A stretch of DNA of 64,000 nt, taken from contig CAIVVM010000020.1 in NCBI GenBank assembly GCA_903909375.1, forward strand, positions 1 through 64,000. Direction: 5' to 3'. Positions 34,410 to 42,572 of the stretch are shown here, piece after piece. The stretch comes from an uncultured Alphaproteobacteria bacterium (GTDB taxonomy: Bacteria; Pseudomonadota; Alphaproteobacteria; Caulobacterales; Caulobacteraceae). The notes under the pieces were generated by a model. The model saw nothing but the letters and a program-made list of their open reading frames with translations. It was not told where the DNA came from and did no database searches. A program made the translations under genes and the position numbers. Within the stretch, counting starts at the first letter, position 1, and the number at the start of each line of letters is the position of its first letter.

Positions 34410-35276
34410 ATGACCTCATTGCTCAGCAAACTCGGCCTCGGCACCGGACATCTCGGGTTCGACCAGCCGCCCGCCACCCGTGGCCGGCCCCGGGAAGCCG
34501 AAGCCCGCGACATCCTGTCGATCGCCAGCCGGTCGAATCTGGGGGTGCTTGAGGTGGTCCGCCAGTCCGCGACTGCCGACACCCACCTTCGCACCGCCCT
34601 GCCGCAACCCCATGCCTTCCGCATGACCCTGACCGCCGTCCGCCCCGATCGCGGTGCGGATCTCGTGGAGGCCGAGCTGAAGGCGCAGATGCTGCGCCTG
34701 GGCGTTCAGCGGGTGGATACAATCCTGGCGCCCTCGGCCACGGATCTGTTTTCGCCGCTTGGTCCGCAGATGTGGGATCGGCTGCGCGCCATGAAGGACG
34801 CCGGGCTTTGCCGCAAAATCGGCGTGCCGGTCTATGCCTCGGACGACCCGATCGGCGTGGCGCGCCGGTTCAAGCCCGATGTGATGCAGGCGCCGGCCTC
34901 CCTGCTGGATCAGCGTCTGTTGCTGGACGGCTCGCTCGCCACCCTGGCCGAGATGGGTATCGAGGTGCATCTGCGTTCGATCTTCCTGAACGGCGTGCTG
35001 TTCCTGCCGCCGGATCGCGCGCCCAATCATCTGAAGGCCGCCGCCGGCCGCATCTCGCGTGCGCGCAGGCTGATCGCCGAGGGCAAGTCAGATCCCCTGC
35101 AGGCCGCACTCGGCTTTGCACTCTCCCGCCCCGAAGCCAGCGCCGTGCTGGTCAGCGTCACCACCGTCGCCGAAATGAGCGCCGTGGTCGCCGCCGCCAT
35201 GAGCCCGCCCCCGGACCTAGACTGGGACGAAATGGCGCTGGATGACGCTGAGGCGCTGGCCTGGGCTGCGGCTTAG
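34410..35276 (+). CDS. aldo/keto reductase-like protein without catalytic tetrad
   Basis: A 288-residue protein with the aldo/keto reductase barrel order: KLGLGTGHLGF at the start, QRVDTILAPSATDL, MWDRLRAMKDAGLCRKIGVPVYASD, QAPASLLDQRLL and ALGFALSRPEASAVLVSVTTVAEM at the end. The active-site Asp and Tyr (DTAxxYG in enzymes) are replaced in SNLGVLEVVRQSA, and the His of the LxH strand is absent (ILAPS). It probably does not reduce carbonyls by the usual mechanism. Single gene, divergent from xdhC, upstream of vapBC. Confidence 0.75.
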   Translation: MTSLLSKLGLGTGHLGFDQPPATRGRPREAEARDILSIASRSNLGVLEVVRQSATADTHLRTALPQPHAFRMTLTAVRPDRGADLVEAELKAQMLRLGVQRVDTILAPSATDLFSPLGPQMWDRLRAMKDAGLCRKIGVPVYASDDPIGVARRFKPDVMQAPASLLDQRLLLDGSLATLAEMGIEVHLRSIFLNGVLFLPPDRAPNHLKAAAGRISRARRLIAEGKSDPLQAALGFALSRPEASAVLVSVTTVAEMSAVVAAAMSPPPDLDWDEMALDDAEALAWAAA

Positions 35277-35317
35277 GGCGGGCGCGGACCGAAGCCGCTG
35301 ACAATTCGGGCCAAATC

Positions 35318-35347
35318 TTGCGAGCTCAGCTGGTATCTGGTATATAC
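35318..35347 (+). promoter_or_regulatory. vapBC promoter with GTATATAC operator-like palindrome
   Basis: TTGCGA (35318-35323), 17-nt spacer and TATATA (35341-35346) make a good sigma-70 promoter. The 8-bp palindrome GTATATAC (35340-35347) covers the -10 box, an appropriate place for VapB/VapBC autorepression. Expected transcription start about 35353, giving an 18-nt leader before vapB. Confidence 0.55.
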
Positions 35348-35370
35348 ACGTCATCACCCGGAGCCTTCTC

Positions 35371-35610
35371 ATGTCCGTCGCGGTCACTCGAACGTTTCGC
35401 AGCGGCAATAGCGAAGCCGTCAGGTTGCCAAAGGATGTGGCGTTCGGGCGGGACGTAGAGCTCACAATCATCCGCTCCGGCGACGTGCTGACGATCTATC
35501 CTGCGCGGCCGTCCCTCAAGGACATGGCGACGCGACTGGCGCTCCTCCCGCGCCCCGATGACATCGAGGTCCGCGACACCGAAGAGATTCCGGAGCGGTC
35601 GGGGCTCTGA
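35371..35610 (+). CDS. vapB: antitoxin VapB, AbrB-type
   Basis: A 79-residue antitoxin. The N-terminal swapped-hairpin AbrB/SpoVT domain reads RTFRSGNSEAVRLPKDVAF and the C-terminal acidic tail (ALLPRPDDIEVRDTEEIPER) should thread into VapC. ATG at 35371 preceded by GGAG. It is followed after 3 nt by vapC. Confidence 0.88.
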   Translation: MSVAVTRTFRSGNSEAVRLPKDVAFGRDVELTIIRSGDVLTIYPARPSLKDMATRLALLPRPDDIEVRDTEEIPERSGL

Positions 35611-35613
35611 GCC

Positions 35614-36000
35614 TTGGCGTTCCTGCTCGACACCAACGTCCTGATCCGCCTGCGCGACGGGGATGAGGCGATCACGGCGCGGGTCGTCGCCCTGAACCCG
35701 CCTGTCCTGATGTCGATCATCAGCCGGGTTGAGCTGGAAGGCGGCGTCTACCGCGATCCGTCCCAGGCTGGCGCCCGGCGTCAGCGACTGGCCGCCCTGT
35801 TCGCCGCCATCCCGGTGCTGGCGTTCGATGACGTCGCCGCCGACGCATATGCTTCGATCCTGGAGACCGCTGGATATTCTCGGCGCAAGATCCTGGATCG
35901 CATGATTGCGGCCCAGGCCCTTGTCCACCGGGCGGCTCTGGTGACCCAGAACCCGGCGGACTTTCAGGACGTTCCTGGGCTGGAGATCACGGTTTGGTAG
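35614..36000 (+). CDS. vapC: PIN-domain ribonuclease toxin VapC
   Basis: A 128-residue toxin. FLLDTNVLIRL gives the first acidic residue, ISRVELEGG the Glu, and LDRMIAAQALVH and LVTQNPADFQD the later Asp residues of the PIN active site. Relatives cut tRNA or rRNA. Starts with TTG at 35614, 3 nt after vapB. All acidic residues are kept, so it appears active. Downstream only 16 nt separate it from a truncated ornithine aminotransferase. Confidence 0.88.
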   Translation: MAFLLDTNVLIRLRDGDEAITARVVALNPPVLMSIISRVELEGGVYRDPSQAGARRQRLAALFAAIPVLAFDDVAADAYASILETAGYSRRKILDRMIAAQALVHRAALVTQNPADFQDVPGLEITVW

Positions 36001-36016
36001 GCATCCGCCGGACCCC

Positions 36017-36322
36017 TCACAACACCGCCGCGAACTGCTCGGCGATCCAGTCGGCCTGATCCTGGGTCAGGATCAGCGGCGGGGCGATGCGGATGGTATG
36101 ATCGTGGGTTTCCTTGGCCAGCAGACCACGGGCCTGCAGGGCTTCACAGATTGGGCGCGCGCCGCCGAATTCGACATGGAGCTCGATGGCGATCATCAGG
36201 CCGCGACCTCGAACCTCGCGCACCTTCGGCGAGGTGATGCCGGTGAGGTCCGCCCGCAGGCGATCACCCACCCTGGCGGCGTTCAGCGCGACACTGGACG
36301 GGATCCGCCAGATTGCCGGCAT
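36017..36322 (-). pseudogene. rocD: ornithine aminotransferase (RocD) C-terminal remnant
   Basis: About 90 residues (from [11 protein letters not shown] to the end) match the C-terminal end of ornithine--oxo-acid aminotransferase: [35 protein letters not shown] and a final helix. The N-terminal 300 residues, including the PLP lysine, are gone; the first eight codons are unrelated. It is truncated between vapC and the oligoendopeptidase gene, consistent with a deletion accompanying insertion of vapBC or a later event. Confidence 0.8.
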
Positions 36323-36383
36323 TGCGGCGGCCGAGACGTCAATCCTCCTCGCGACCCGGAAGATGTAGCGCTAAACTCGCGGC

Positions 36384-38174
36384 ATGAACGCGCCCTTCAA
36401 GACCGATGGCCTGCCGGAATGGCGGCTGGATGACCTCTACGCCAATCGCGAAGACCCTCGCATCGAGGCGGACCTGGCGCGATCAGAGCAGCACAATCGG
36501 GAGCTGGCGGCGCTGGAAGGCCAGTTGGTGGCGGCCCGTGCCAATCCGGCCCAGCTGGGCGCGCTGATCGATCAGGGTATCCAGCTCTATGAAGACGCCA
36601 CCAACGCCATGTGGGGCGTGGGCGCGTTCGGCTCGCTGTCGGCCTCTACCCAGCGGGACAATCCGGCCTGGTCGAAGTTTGAATCCGACCTGCGAACCCG
36701 CACCTCGCAGATCGCCGCTATGAGCCTGTTCTTCACCCTGGAGATCAACCAGCTGGAAGACGGCGAACTGGAAGCTGCGATACAGGCCCACCCGGCGGCG
36801 CAGCGGTGGCGGCCCTGGCTGCGGCGAGTGCGGGCGGGCAGGCCACACGAGCTCAGCGCGGAGCTGGAGCGCCTGCTGATCGACAAGGCGCCGGCGGTGG
36901 CCAACTGGGCCCGCCTGACCGACGAAACCCTGGCGCGCTTGAGCGCCCGCGTCGATGGCGAGACGCTGACGCTGGCCGAGATCCTCAACCGGATGTCCGA
37001 CCCTGACCCCAGACGCCGCAGGGCGGCGGCTCAGGCGCTGTCGAAGGCGCTCAATGAACGCACTTCCACGCTGGCTTTGTCGCTCAACACCCTGGCGTTC
37101 GAGAAGCAGGTGGAGGACCGCTGGCGCAAGTTCGCCACGCCCGCCGCCGGCCGGCACCTGGCCAACGAGGTTGACGCCGACGCCGTGGCCGCCCTGGAAG
37201 CCGCCGTGGTGGATGGCTACGCCAGCGTCAGCCACCGCTACTATCGCCTGAAGGCCAGGGTGATGGGCCGCAAGGTACTGGACCACTGGGACCGCAACTG
37301 CCCGCTGGACGAGGCTGCGCCGCGTGTTTTCTCGTGGGATCAGGCCCGGTCCATCGTGCTCGAAAGCTTCACGGCGCTGGCGCCTTCATTCGCGAACACT
37401 GCCGAGACCTTCTTTGACAAGCCCTGGATCGACGCCCGGCCCCGGCCAGGAAAGCAATCCGGCGCCTACTCCCACCCGGTCACCGCCAACCGGCATCCCT
37501 ATGTCTTCATGAACTACATGGGCGAGCGGCGCGACGTGCTGACGCTGGCGCACGAGCTGGGCCATGCCGTGCATCAGACCATGTGTCAGCCCATGGGAAC
37601 CCTGCTGGCCGATACGCCGCTGACCCTGGCCGAGACTGCCTCGATCTTTGGCGAGGGACTGGTGTTCGAGAAGCTGCTGGCCGAGGCCTCGCCGGCCGAG
37701 CGGCGCGGTCTTCTCGCCGGCAAGATCGAGGACGGGATCAATACCGTCGTACGCCAGATCGCCTTTCACCGGTTCGAGACCAGGTTCCACGATGCACGGC
37801 TGAAAGGGGAACTCTCCGCCGATGCGATCGGCGACCTCTGGATGGAGATCATGGCCGAAAGCCTTGGTCCCGCCATCCGGCTGGGCAAGGGCTATGCGCC
37901 CTATTGGGCCTACATCAACCACTTCGTCCACGCGCCATTCTACGTCTACGCCTACGCCTTCGGCGACCTGCTGGTGCGGGGGCTGATGGAGAAGCGCCGC
38001 GAGGATCCTGCGGCCTTCGTTCCGGCCTATGAGAAGCTGTTGGCCGCTGGCGGCACCGTCACCTACGTCGAGGCGCTGGCGGCGTTCGGCCTCAATCCTC
38101 GGGAAAAGGCCTTCTGGGCGGCCGGCATGAAGCAGCTGGAACGGCTCGTGGACGAGTTCGAGGCGCTGGTCTGA
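36384..38174 (+). CDS. pepF: M3-family oligoendopeptidase F
   Basis: A 596-residue cytoplasmic zinc metallopeptidase that degrades peptides of about 7-17 residues. LAHELGHAVHQ (near residue 391) is the HExxH motif, and ETASIFGEGLVFE supplies the third ligand Glu. The N-terminal helical lobe and the C-terminal MEKRREDPAAF to GGTVTYVEAL blocks are typical of PepF. Full length. Convergent with moaC, 9 nt apart. Confidence 0.92.
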   Translation: MNAPFKTDGLPEWRLDDLYANREDPRIEADLARSEQHNRELAALEGQLVAARANPAQLGALIDQGIQLYEDATNAMWGVGAFGSLSASTQRDNPAWSKFESDLRTRTSQIAAMSLFFTLEINQLEDGELEAAIQAHPAAQRWRPWLRRVRAGRPHELSAELERLLIDKAPAVANWARLTDETLARLSARVDGETLTLAEILNRMSDPDPRRRRAAAQALSKALNERTSTLALSLNTLAFEKQVEDRWRKFATPAAGRHLANEVDADAVAALEAAVVDGYASVSHRYYRLKARVMGRKVLDHWDRNCPLDEAAPRVFSWDQARSIVLESFTALAPSFANTAETFFDKPWIDARPRPGKQSGAYSHPVTANRHPYVFMNYMGERRDVLTLAHELGHAVHQTMCQPMGTLLADTPLTLAETASIFGEGLVFEKLLAEASPAERRGLLAGKIEDGINTVVRQIAFHRFETRFHDARLKGELSADAIGDLWMEIMAESLGPAIRLGKGYAPYWAYINHFVHAPFYVYAYAFGDLLVRGLMEKRREDPAAFVPAYEKLLAAGGTVTYVEALAAFGLNPREKAFWAAGMKQLERLVDEFEALV

Positions 38175-38183
38175 TCCGGACGA

Positions 38184-38651
38184 TCAGGCTGTCCAGTCTC
38201 CGCTCTTGCCGCCGGTCTTGCTGACCAGGCGCACGGCCTCGATCACCATGCCCTTCTCGGCGGCTTTCAGCATGTCGTAGAGGGTGAGGCAGGCCACAGA
38301 GACGGCCGTCAGGGCCTCCATCTCGACGCCGGTCTGGCCCGTTGTCTTGACCCTCGCGGTCACGGCCAGCCCGTCGTCAGCCGGATCCACGCGAACCTCC
38401 ACCTTAGAGATCGCCAGCGGGTGGCACATGGGGATCAGGTCCGAGGTGCGCTTTGCCGCCATCACACCGGCGATTTCGGCCACGGCGCGCACGTCGCCCT
38501 TCTTGCCCTCGCCCGATACCGCGAGCGCAAGGGTGGCCGGGGCCATCCTGACAAAGCCCGCCGCCACCGCCTCGCGCGTGGTAACGGCCTTGTCCGAGAC
38601 ATCCACCATGCAGGCCCGGCCCGTCTCGTCGATATGGGTGAGCCCGCTCAC
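38184..38651 (-). CDS. moaC: cyclic pyranopterin monophosphate synthase MoaC
   Basis: A 155-residue enzyme that converts the MoaA product to cyclic pyranopterin monophosphate, the first Moco intermediate. [29 protein letters not shown] (conserved Cys-His) and [20 protein letters not shown] are complete, including the active-site Lys. GTG start overlapping the moaB stop by 4 nt. Confidence 0.95.
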   Translation of the reverse strand: MSGLTHIDETGRACMVDVSDKAVTTREAVAAGFVRMAPATLALAVSGEGKKGDVRAVAEIAGVMAAKRTSDLIPMCHPLAISKVEVRVDPADDGLAVTARVKTTGQTGVEMEALTAVSVACLTLYDMLKAAEKGMVIEAVRLVSKTGGKSGDWTA

Positions 38652-39196
38652 GTTTCCATCAGCCGGGGCATCAGCTCGACCATGTTGCAGGGGCCGTGGC
38701 GGCTGTCGAGCTGGGCCGAGATCACCTTGTCCCAGCCGTCCTTCACCGCGCCGTTCGATCCCGGCAGGCAGAAGACAAACACGCCCTTTACGATCCCGGC
38801 CAGGGCGCGGGACTGCAGGGTGGAAAGGCCCACCGACTGGTAGCTAACCATGTGGAAGACCACGGAAAAGCCGTCGATCTCCTTGTCGAACATTGGACGC
38901 ACGGCCTCCGGCGTCACGTCGCGCCCGGTGATGCCTGTGCCGCCGGTCGTGACGATCGCTTCCACGAAGCCTGACGCGACCCAGGCCTCGATCTTCGCGC
39001 GGATCTCCATGATGTCGTCGCGGACGATGGCCTTGTCGACCAGCTCGTGACCCGCGCCTTTGACCCGCTCCGCCAGGACGTGGCCCGAGGTGTCGCTCTC
39101 CTCGTCGCGGGTGTCCGATATGGTCAGCACCGCGACCTTCACGGGCTTGATCTGGCGGGCCGTGTCGATCTTTCCGCCGGGCGTCAGTGCGTTCAT
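38648..39196 (-). CDS. moaB: molybdenum cofactor biosynthesis protein MoaB
   Basis: A 182-residue MoCF-domain protein that adenylylates molybdopterin (MogA/MoaB role). [18 protein letters not shown] and [18 protein letters not shown] are the substrate loops, and [14 protein letters not shown] closes the domain. It is the first gene of the moaB-moaC pair; the acyl-CoA dehydrogenase gene ends 55 nt upstream. Confidence 0.92.
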   Translation of the reverse strand: MNALTPGGKIDTARQIKPVKVAVLTISDTRDEESDTSGHVLAERVKGAGHELVDKAIVRDDIMEIRAKIEAWVASGFVEAIVTTGGTGITGRDVTPEAVRPMFDKEIDGFSVVFHMVSYQSVGLSTLQSRALAGIVKGVFVFCLPGSNGAVKDGWDKVISAQLDSRHGPCNMVELMPRLMET

Positions 39197-39251
39197 CGGG
39201 CGTGCTCCTCTACACGCCCTCTATACACGATCTGATCAACACAAAGACCCG

Positions 39252-40460
39252 TCAGGTCGACTGTGTATTGTCCGGCAGGTTCAGGATCCGCTTGGAGATG
39301 ATGTTGTTCTGGATCTCCGCCGAGCCGCCATAGATCGACATGGCCTTGCCCCACAGCCAGGCGCTCACAGCTTCCAGTTCCTCGGGCTTGAAGGCATCGC
39401 CCTCCCAGCCCAGGCCCTGTGACCCCATCATCTCGAGCATCAGCTCGGCGCGGGCCTGTGAGACGTTGGTGGCCGAGTTCTTCAGGATCGAGGCGGCGTT
39501 GGTGGCGCCTGACGCCCCCTTTGCTTCCGCCACCGCCCTGGCCAGCGTCAGGCCATGGATACGACCGTCCATCAGATGCTGGGTGACGCGGCTGCGCAGG
39601 TCCAGGTCGGCGATCCGACCTTCGGCGTCCACGCCCACGTAGTCCTTGGCGATGTCCTCCAGAGGCGTCGGACGACCCATGCCGCCAGCGCCGGTCTGGC
39701 TGGCCCGCTCGTGCTGAAGTAGTCGTTTCCCGACCGTCCACCCGACGTTGATCTGGCCCAGGATCGCATCCTTCGGCGCCACCGCATCGGTGAAGAAGGT
39801 TTCGCAGAACGGCGAGGATCCTGATATAAGTTTGATCGGCCGCGTCTCGACCCCCGGCTGCTTCATGTCGAGCAGCAGGAAGCTGATTCCCTCATGCTTC
39901 TTGGCCGTCGGATCGGTTCGCACCAGCGCCCCGCACCACGCAGATTCCTGCGCGCCGCTGGTCCAGATTTTCGACCCGTTGATCAGCCAGTGGTCGCCCT
40001 TGTCCTCGCAGCGGGTCTGAAGCGACGCCAGGTCCGATCCGGCGCCCGGTTCGGAATAGCCCACGCACCACTGCACCTCGCCCCGGATGATCGGCGGCAG
40101 GTGCTTCGCCTTCTGCTCGGGTGTGCCGTAGTCCATGATCGTCGGGCCGATCATGGTGATGCCCATGCCGAAGGTCAGCGGGTTGAACGCGCCGGCCTTG
40201 GCCATTTCCTGGCCCAGCACGCGGGCCTGCTGCGGGCTCAGCCCGCCGCCGCCGTACTCCGTCGGCCAGGTGGGGGTGGCCCAGCCTTTCTCGCCGATGG
40301 CCTTCTTCCAGGCCTTGAGGTCGGAGGCGTCGGACTGGGGCCCCTCGGCGGCCATCATCCCACCCTTGCCCTTCAGGGACCTGGGGAAGTTCGCCTCCAG
40401 CCAGGCGCGCGCCTCGCCACGGAAGGTTTCAAGTTCGACGTCGGCTCCAAAGTCCGCCAT
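39252..40460 (-). CDS. acyl-CoA dehydrogenase
   Basis: A 402-residue FAD flavoenzyme. VGYSEPGAGSDLASLQT and INGSKIWTSGA are the two ACAD signatures, and AMSIYGGSAEIQNNIISKRIL the C-terminal FAD and substrate segment. The residue at the usual catalytic Glu site near the end of the last domain is not clear from inspection (IYGGSAEIQ has Glu in the GxxEIQ context). Start at 40460 with GGAGAG upstream; the frame extends to 40499. Probably acts in fatty acid, branched-chain or sterol side-chain degradation. Confidence 0.9.
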   Translation of the reverse strand: MADFGADVELETFRGEARAWLEANFPRSLKGKGGMMAAEGPQSDASDLKAWKKAIGEKGWATPTWPTEYGGGGLSPQQARVLGQEMAKAGAFNPLTFGMGITMIGPTIMDYGTPEQKAKHLPPIIRGEVQWCVGYSEPGAGSDLASLQTRCEDKGDHWLINGSKIWTSGAQESAWCGALVRTDPTAKKHEGISFLLLDMKQPGVETRPIKLISGSSPFCETFFTDAVAPKDAILGQINVGWTVGKRLLQHERASQTGAGGMGRPTPLEDIAKDYVGVDAEGRIADLDLRSRVTQHLMDGRIHGLTLARAVAEAKGASGATNAASILKNSATNVSQARAELMLEMMGSQGLGWEGDAFKPEELEAVSAWLWGKAMSIYGGSAEIQNNIISKRILNLPDNTQST

Positions 40461-40708
40461 GGCGTGCTCTCCGGTTGAAATTCTGAGCCTACGATACATC
40501 CAGTTTCGCGTGACCCAAGGTCAGCGATCTGTCGCCGCGTCAGGCGAGGCCGCCAGTCGAACGAATCTGCACCTTGGCGCCCATGCGGCCATGGGCAGGC
40601 GGACCATGGATTGCGATTGCCGCATCGCCACGAGCGGACATTCCGAACGGTAGGGTGGGGGGGAAAGTGGGCGTTGACCCTCCCTCGGCCCGGCTTCAAG
40701 CTGCGCCC
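40461..40708. other. intergenic gap, nothing identified
   Basis: A 248-nt divergent gap between the acyl-CoA dehydrogenase and the secreted hypothetical gene. A G-rich run (near 40658) is visible. No RNA gene, clear operator or terminator found. Confidence 0.45.
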
Positions 40709-41191
40709 ATGAAGCGACTTGCGGTATTGGTGGCGCTGTTCGCGCAACTGTTTTCGGCGGCGCACGCGGAAGCGGCGGAGCCCTCTGGGAGTTGGACGCG
40801 GTTCAAGGCAGGCAACGCCTTCAGTTTTGAAGCTCCGCCAGAAACCAAGCCCGTTCCAGTTCAGGGGATTGACTCGTTTGTCGGGCGATACGCTGGCGAC
40901 AATATGAGCATCGACTTCGACTACGGACGCTATTCCGATACCCTCAGTGGCTTTCTGGCCGACGCGCGCTTTACCCAGGAGAGGGGCAAGATTGATGGCA
41001 AGCCGAGCCTTGTTGTCACCGGGCCCGGCGAAGGTGACTGCCCGCGTATATCGCTGGTCTACATTGTGGTTCATGCCAAGGCCCGCGCGCGGACAGCTCT
41101 CACTATTAGAGGCTGCGCGAACGGCGATGCTGGCGTTAGGGACCTGCAGCGCCTCTTTCAATCCGTCCAGTTCTCCGATCTGCGACCCTAA
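40709..41191 (+). CDS. secreted hypothetical protein
   Basis: A 160-residue protein with a signal peptide (MKRLAVLVALFAQLFSAAHA, cut near residue 20). The mature part has WTRFKAGNAFSFEAPPETKP, a pattern seen in small exported proteins that begin with an FSF/FSIxxP strand (as WTRF and FSFEAPP here), and two Cys near the middle and end (GDCPRI, IRGCANG) that could form a disulfide. Not assigned to a family. Stands alone. Confidence 0.7.
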   Translation: MKRLAVLVALFAQLFSAAHAEAAEPSGSWTRFKAGNAFSFEAPPETKPVPVQGIDSFVGRYAGDNMSIDFDYGRYSDTLSGFLADARFTQERGKIDGKPSLVVTGPGEGDCPRISLVYIVVHAKARARTALTIRGCANGDAGVRDLQRLFQSVQFSDLRP

Positions 41192-41352
41192 GCCGGACCA
41201 TTCGAACTTCCGCTCAGGGTCGGCACCTGCCTTAAGGTCGACGCCCGGAAGCAGGCGTACCGGCTCGGCGCCGGATAGCAGACCCTCTCAACGGCCGTTC
41301 AGGGGGGGAAACCGGTCTCTAAAAACGGGACCTTGTTGCCAACTCCAGATAC

Positions 41353-41383
41353 GAAAACGCCGCCGATCCTGCGACCGGCGGCG
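41353..41383 (-). terminator. rho-independent terminator of the PEP-CTERM gene
   Basis: On the minus strand an 8-bp stem (CGCCGCCG / CGGCGGCG, 10-nt loop) followed by four T, 20 nt after the stop codon of the PEP-CTERM gene. Confidence 0.7.
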
Positions 41384-41403
41384 CGTGTGTGAAGCGCCCG
41401 GGG

Positions 41404-42312
41404 TTAAGCCTCGAGCGCCCTGCGACGGCGGACAATTGAGCCGGCAGAGCCGAAGCCGATGATCATCATGGCCCAGGTCGTCGGTTCAGGCACGCCAGCC
41501 ACGCCAGGGGCCATCGAGGCGCTGTAATCAACGCCGGAGAGGCTGGTCAACGTCCAGCCCGAAAGCACCCCGCCGCTGGCATTGGTGACCGATGTGACAC
41601 CGCCCCAATAGCTGGAGTTCCCGGCATCGCAGCCTAACGTGCCGCCAATGGAGCGCACACTGCAGGTGGTGCTGCTGTCAATCCCGAAGGTCTGACCGCT
41701 GACAAAGGGAATGCGCAGACTTGCCGTTTTGCCGATGGTGGGTTGGAAGGCAAAATCAGTAATTGTGGAAACGTTTCCATTATTCTCCCAGACATAATTG
41801 GAGCGCACCTCCCCAGACATATTCTGGGTTGTGTAGTCATAGAAATAGGTGATTAGGCCCCCAATAGGGCCATTGATGGCCGTCGCATAAAAACGCTGAA
41901 GATAGTTGATAGTGTTGATACCGCTGGTCGGCTGAGTGATAGTGGCGTCAAATTGTAGATTCACATTCAAGAAGCCACTGGCGCCGTCGGGTGTGGTGAG
42001 GGTGAGATAATCCTGCCAGCCGCCCGAAGCTTCGGCACTGGCGCCACCGCCACCTACAACGCTACTGGCGACTTTCACGACCCCGAAATCGACTGTCGAG
42101 ACCGAAGTTGACTGACGCCCATCTGCGTTAGTTCTGAGCGTGGTGAGCGTGATCGGCCGGTTATTCTTGTCGCCGCCAGTACCCGTAGGATCCACGCTGC
42201 CATTGGCCGCATTTTTATGGCTAATGCCGATCGACTGGGCTGATGCTGATACAGCGACGCCAGTCATTATCGCAGCGCCGGAAATGACGCAAATAAGCTG
42301 AGTGATCTTCAT
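41404..42312 (-). CDS. PEPxxWA-CTERM sorting-domain exported protein
   Basis: A 302-residue exported protein. The signal peptide ends at ASAQ (about residue 26). The body is Gly/Ser/Thr-rich and beta-like. The C-terminus PEPTTWAMMIIGFG, a hydrophobic helix and RRRR form a complete sorting signal for an exosortase of the PEPxxWA type, so the protein is probably cleaved and released to the surface or biofilm matrix. No exosortase lies in the window. The gene is clearly richer in A and T than its neighbours, suggesting recent acquisition. Function of the body is unknown. Confidence 0.88.
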   Translation of the reverse strand: MKITQLICVISGAAIMTGVAVSASAQSIGISHKNAANGSVDPTGTGGDKNNRPITLTTLRTNADGRQSTSVSTVDFGVVKVASSVVGGGGASAEASGGWQDYLTLTTPDGASGFLNVNLQFDATITQPTSGINTINYLQRFYATAINGPIGGLITYFYDYTTQNMSGEVRSNYVWENNGNVSTITDFAFQPTIGKTASLRIPFVSGQTFGIDSSTTCSVRSIGGTLGCDAGNSSYWGGVTSVTNASGGVLSGWTLTSLSGVDYSASMAPGVAGVPEPTTWAMMIIGFGSAGSIVRRRRALEA

Positions 42313-42572
42313 CTGTTGCTTCCATTTTAACTGTGGGTTGTTACTTCGGCCGTCAGCTTAGCGGCGTCGCGCCGGACTGCGGTCCCCATTTGAAGGGGCG
42401 GCGGCCTCGCGATCTCAGCGTAAGTGCGCGGCTGTAGCCCAGACGGTCCGCGCGCTAGAAAAAGGGGCCGGGCTGAAAACCCTGGTCAGTTTGAGTTGGA
42501 TCAGATGAGCGCCTTGCAGGGAGCCAAAGCCTTGCGTTTCAGGTGCGGCCAGGCGCGACGGCGCCACCCCGT
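42313..42572. other. intergenic gap, nothing identified
   Basis: A 260-nt divergent gap between the PEP-CTERM and LuxR-fusion genes. TAAAAT (about 42326-42331 on the minus strand) could be a -10 box for the PEP-CTERM gene. Nothing else was recognised. Confidence 0.4.
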
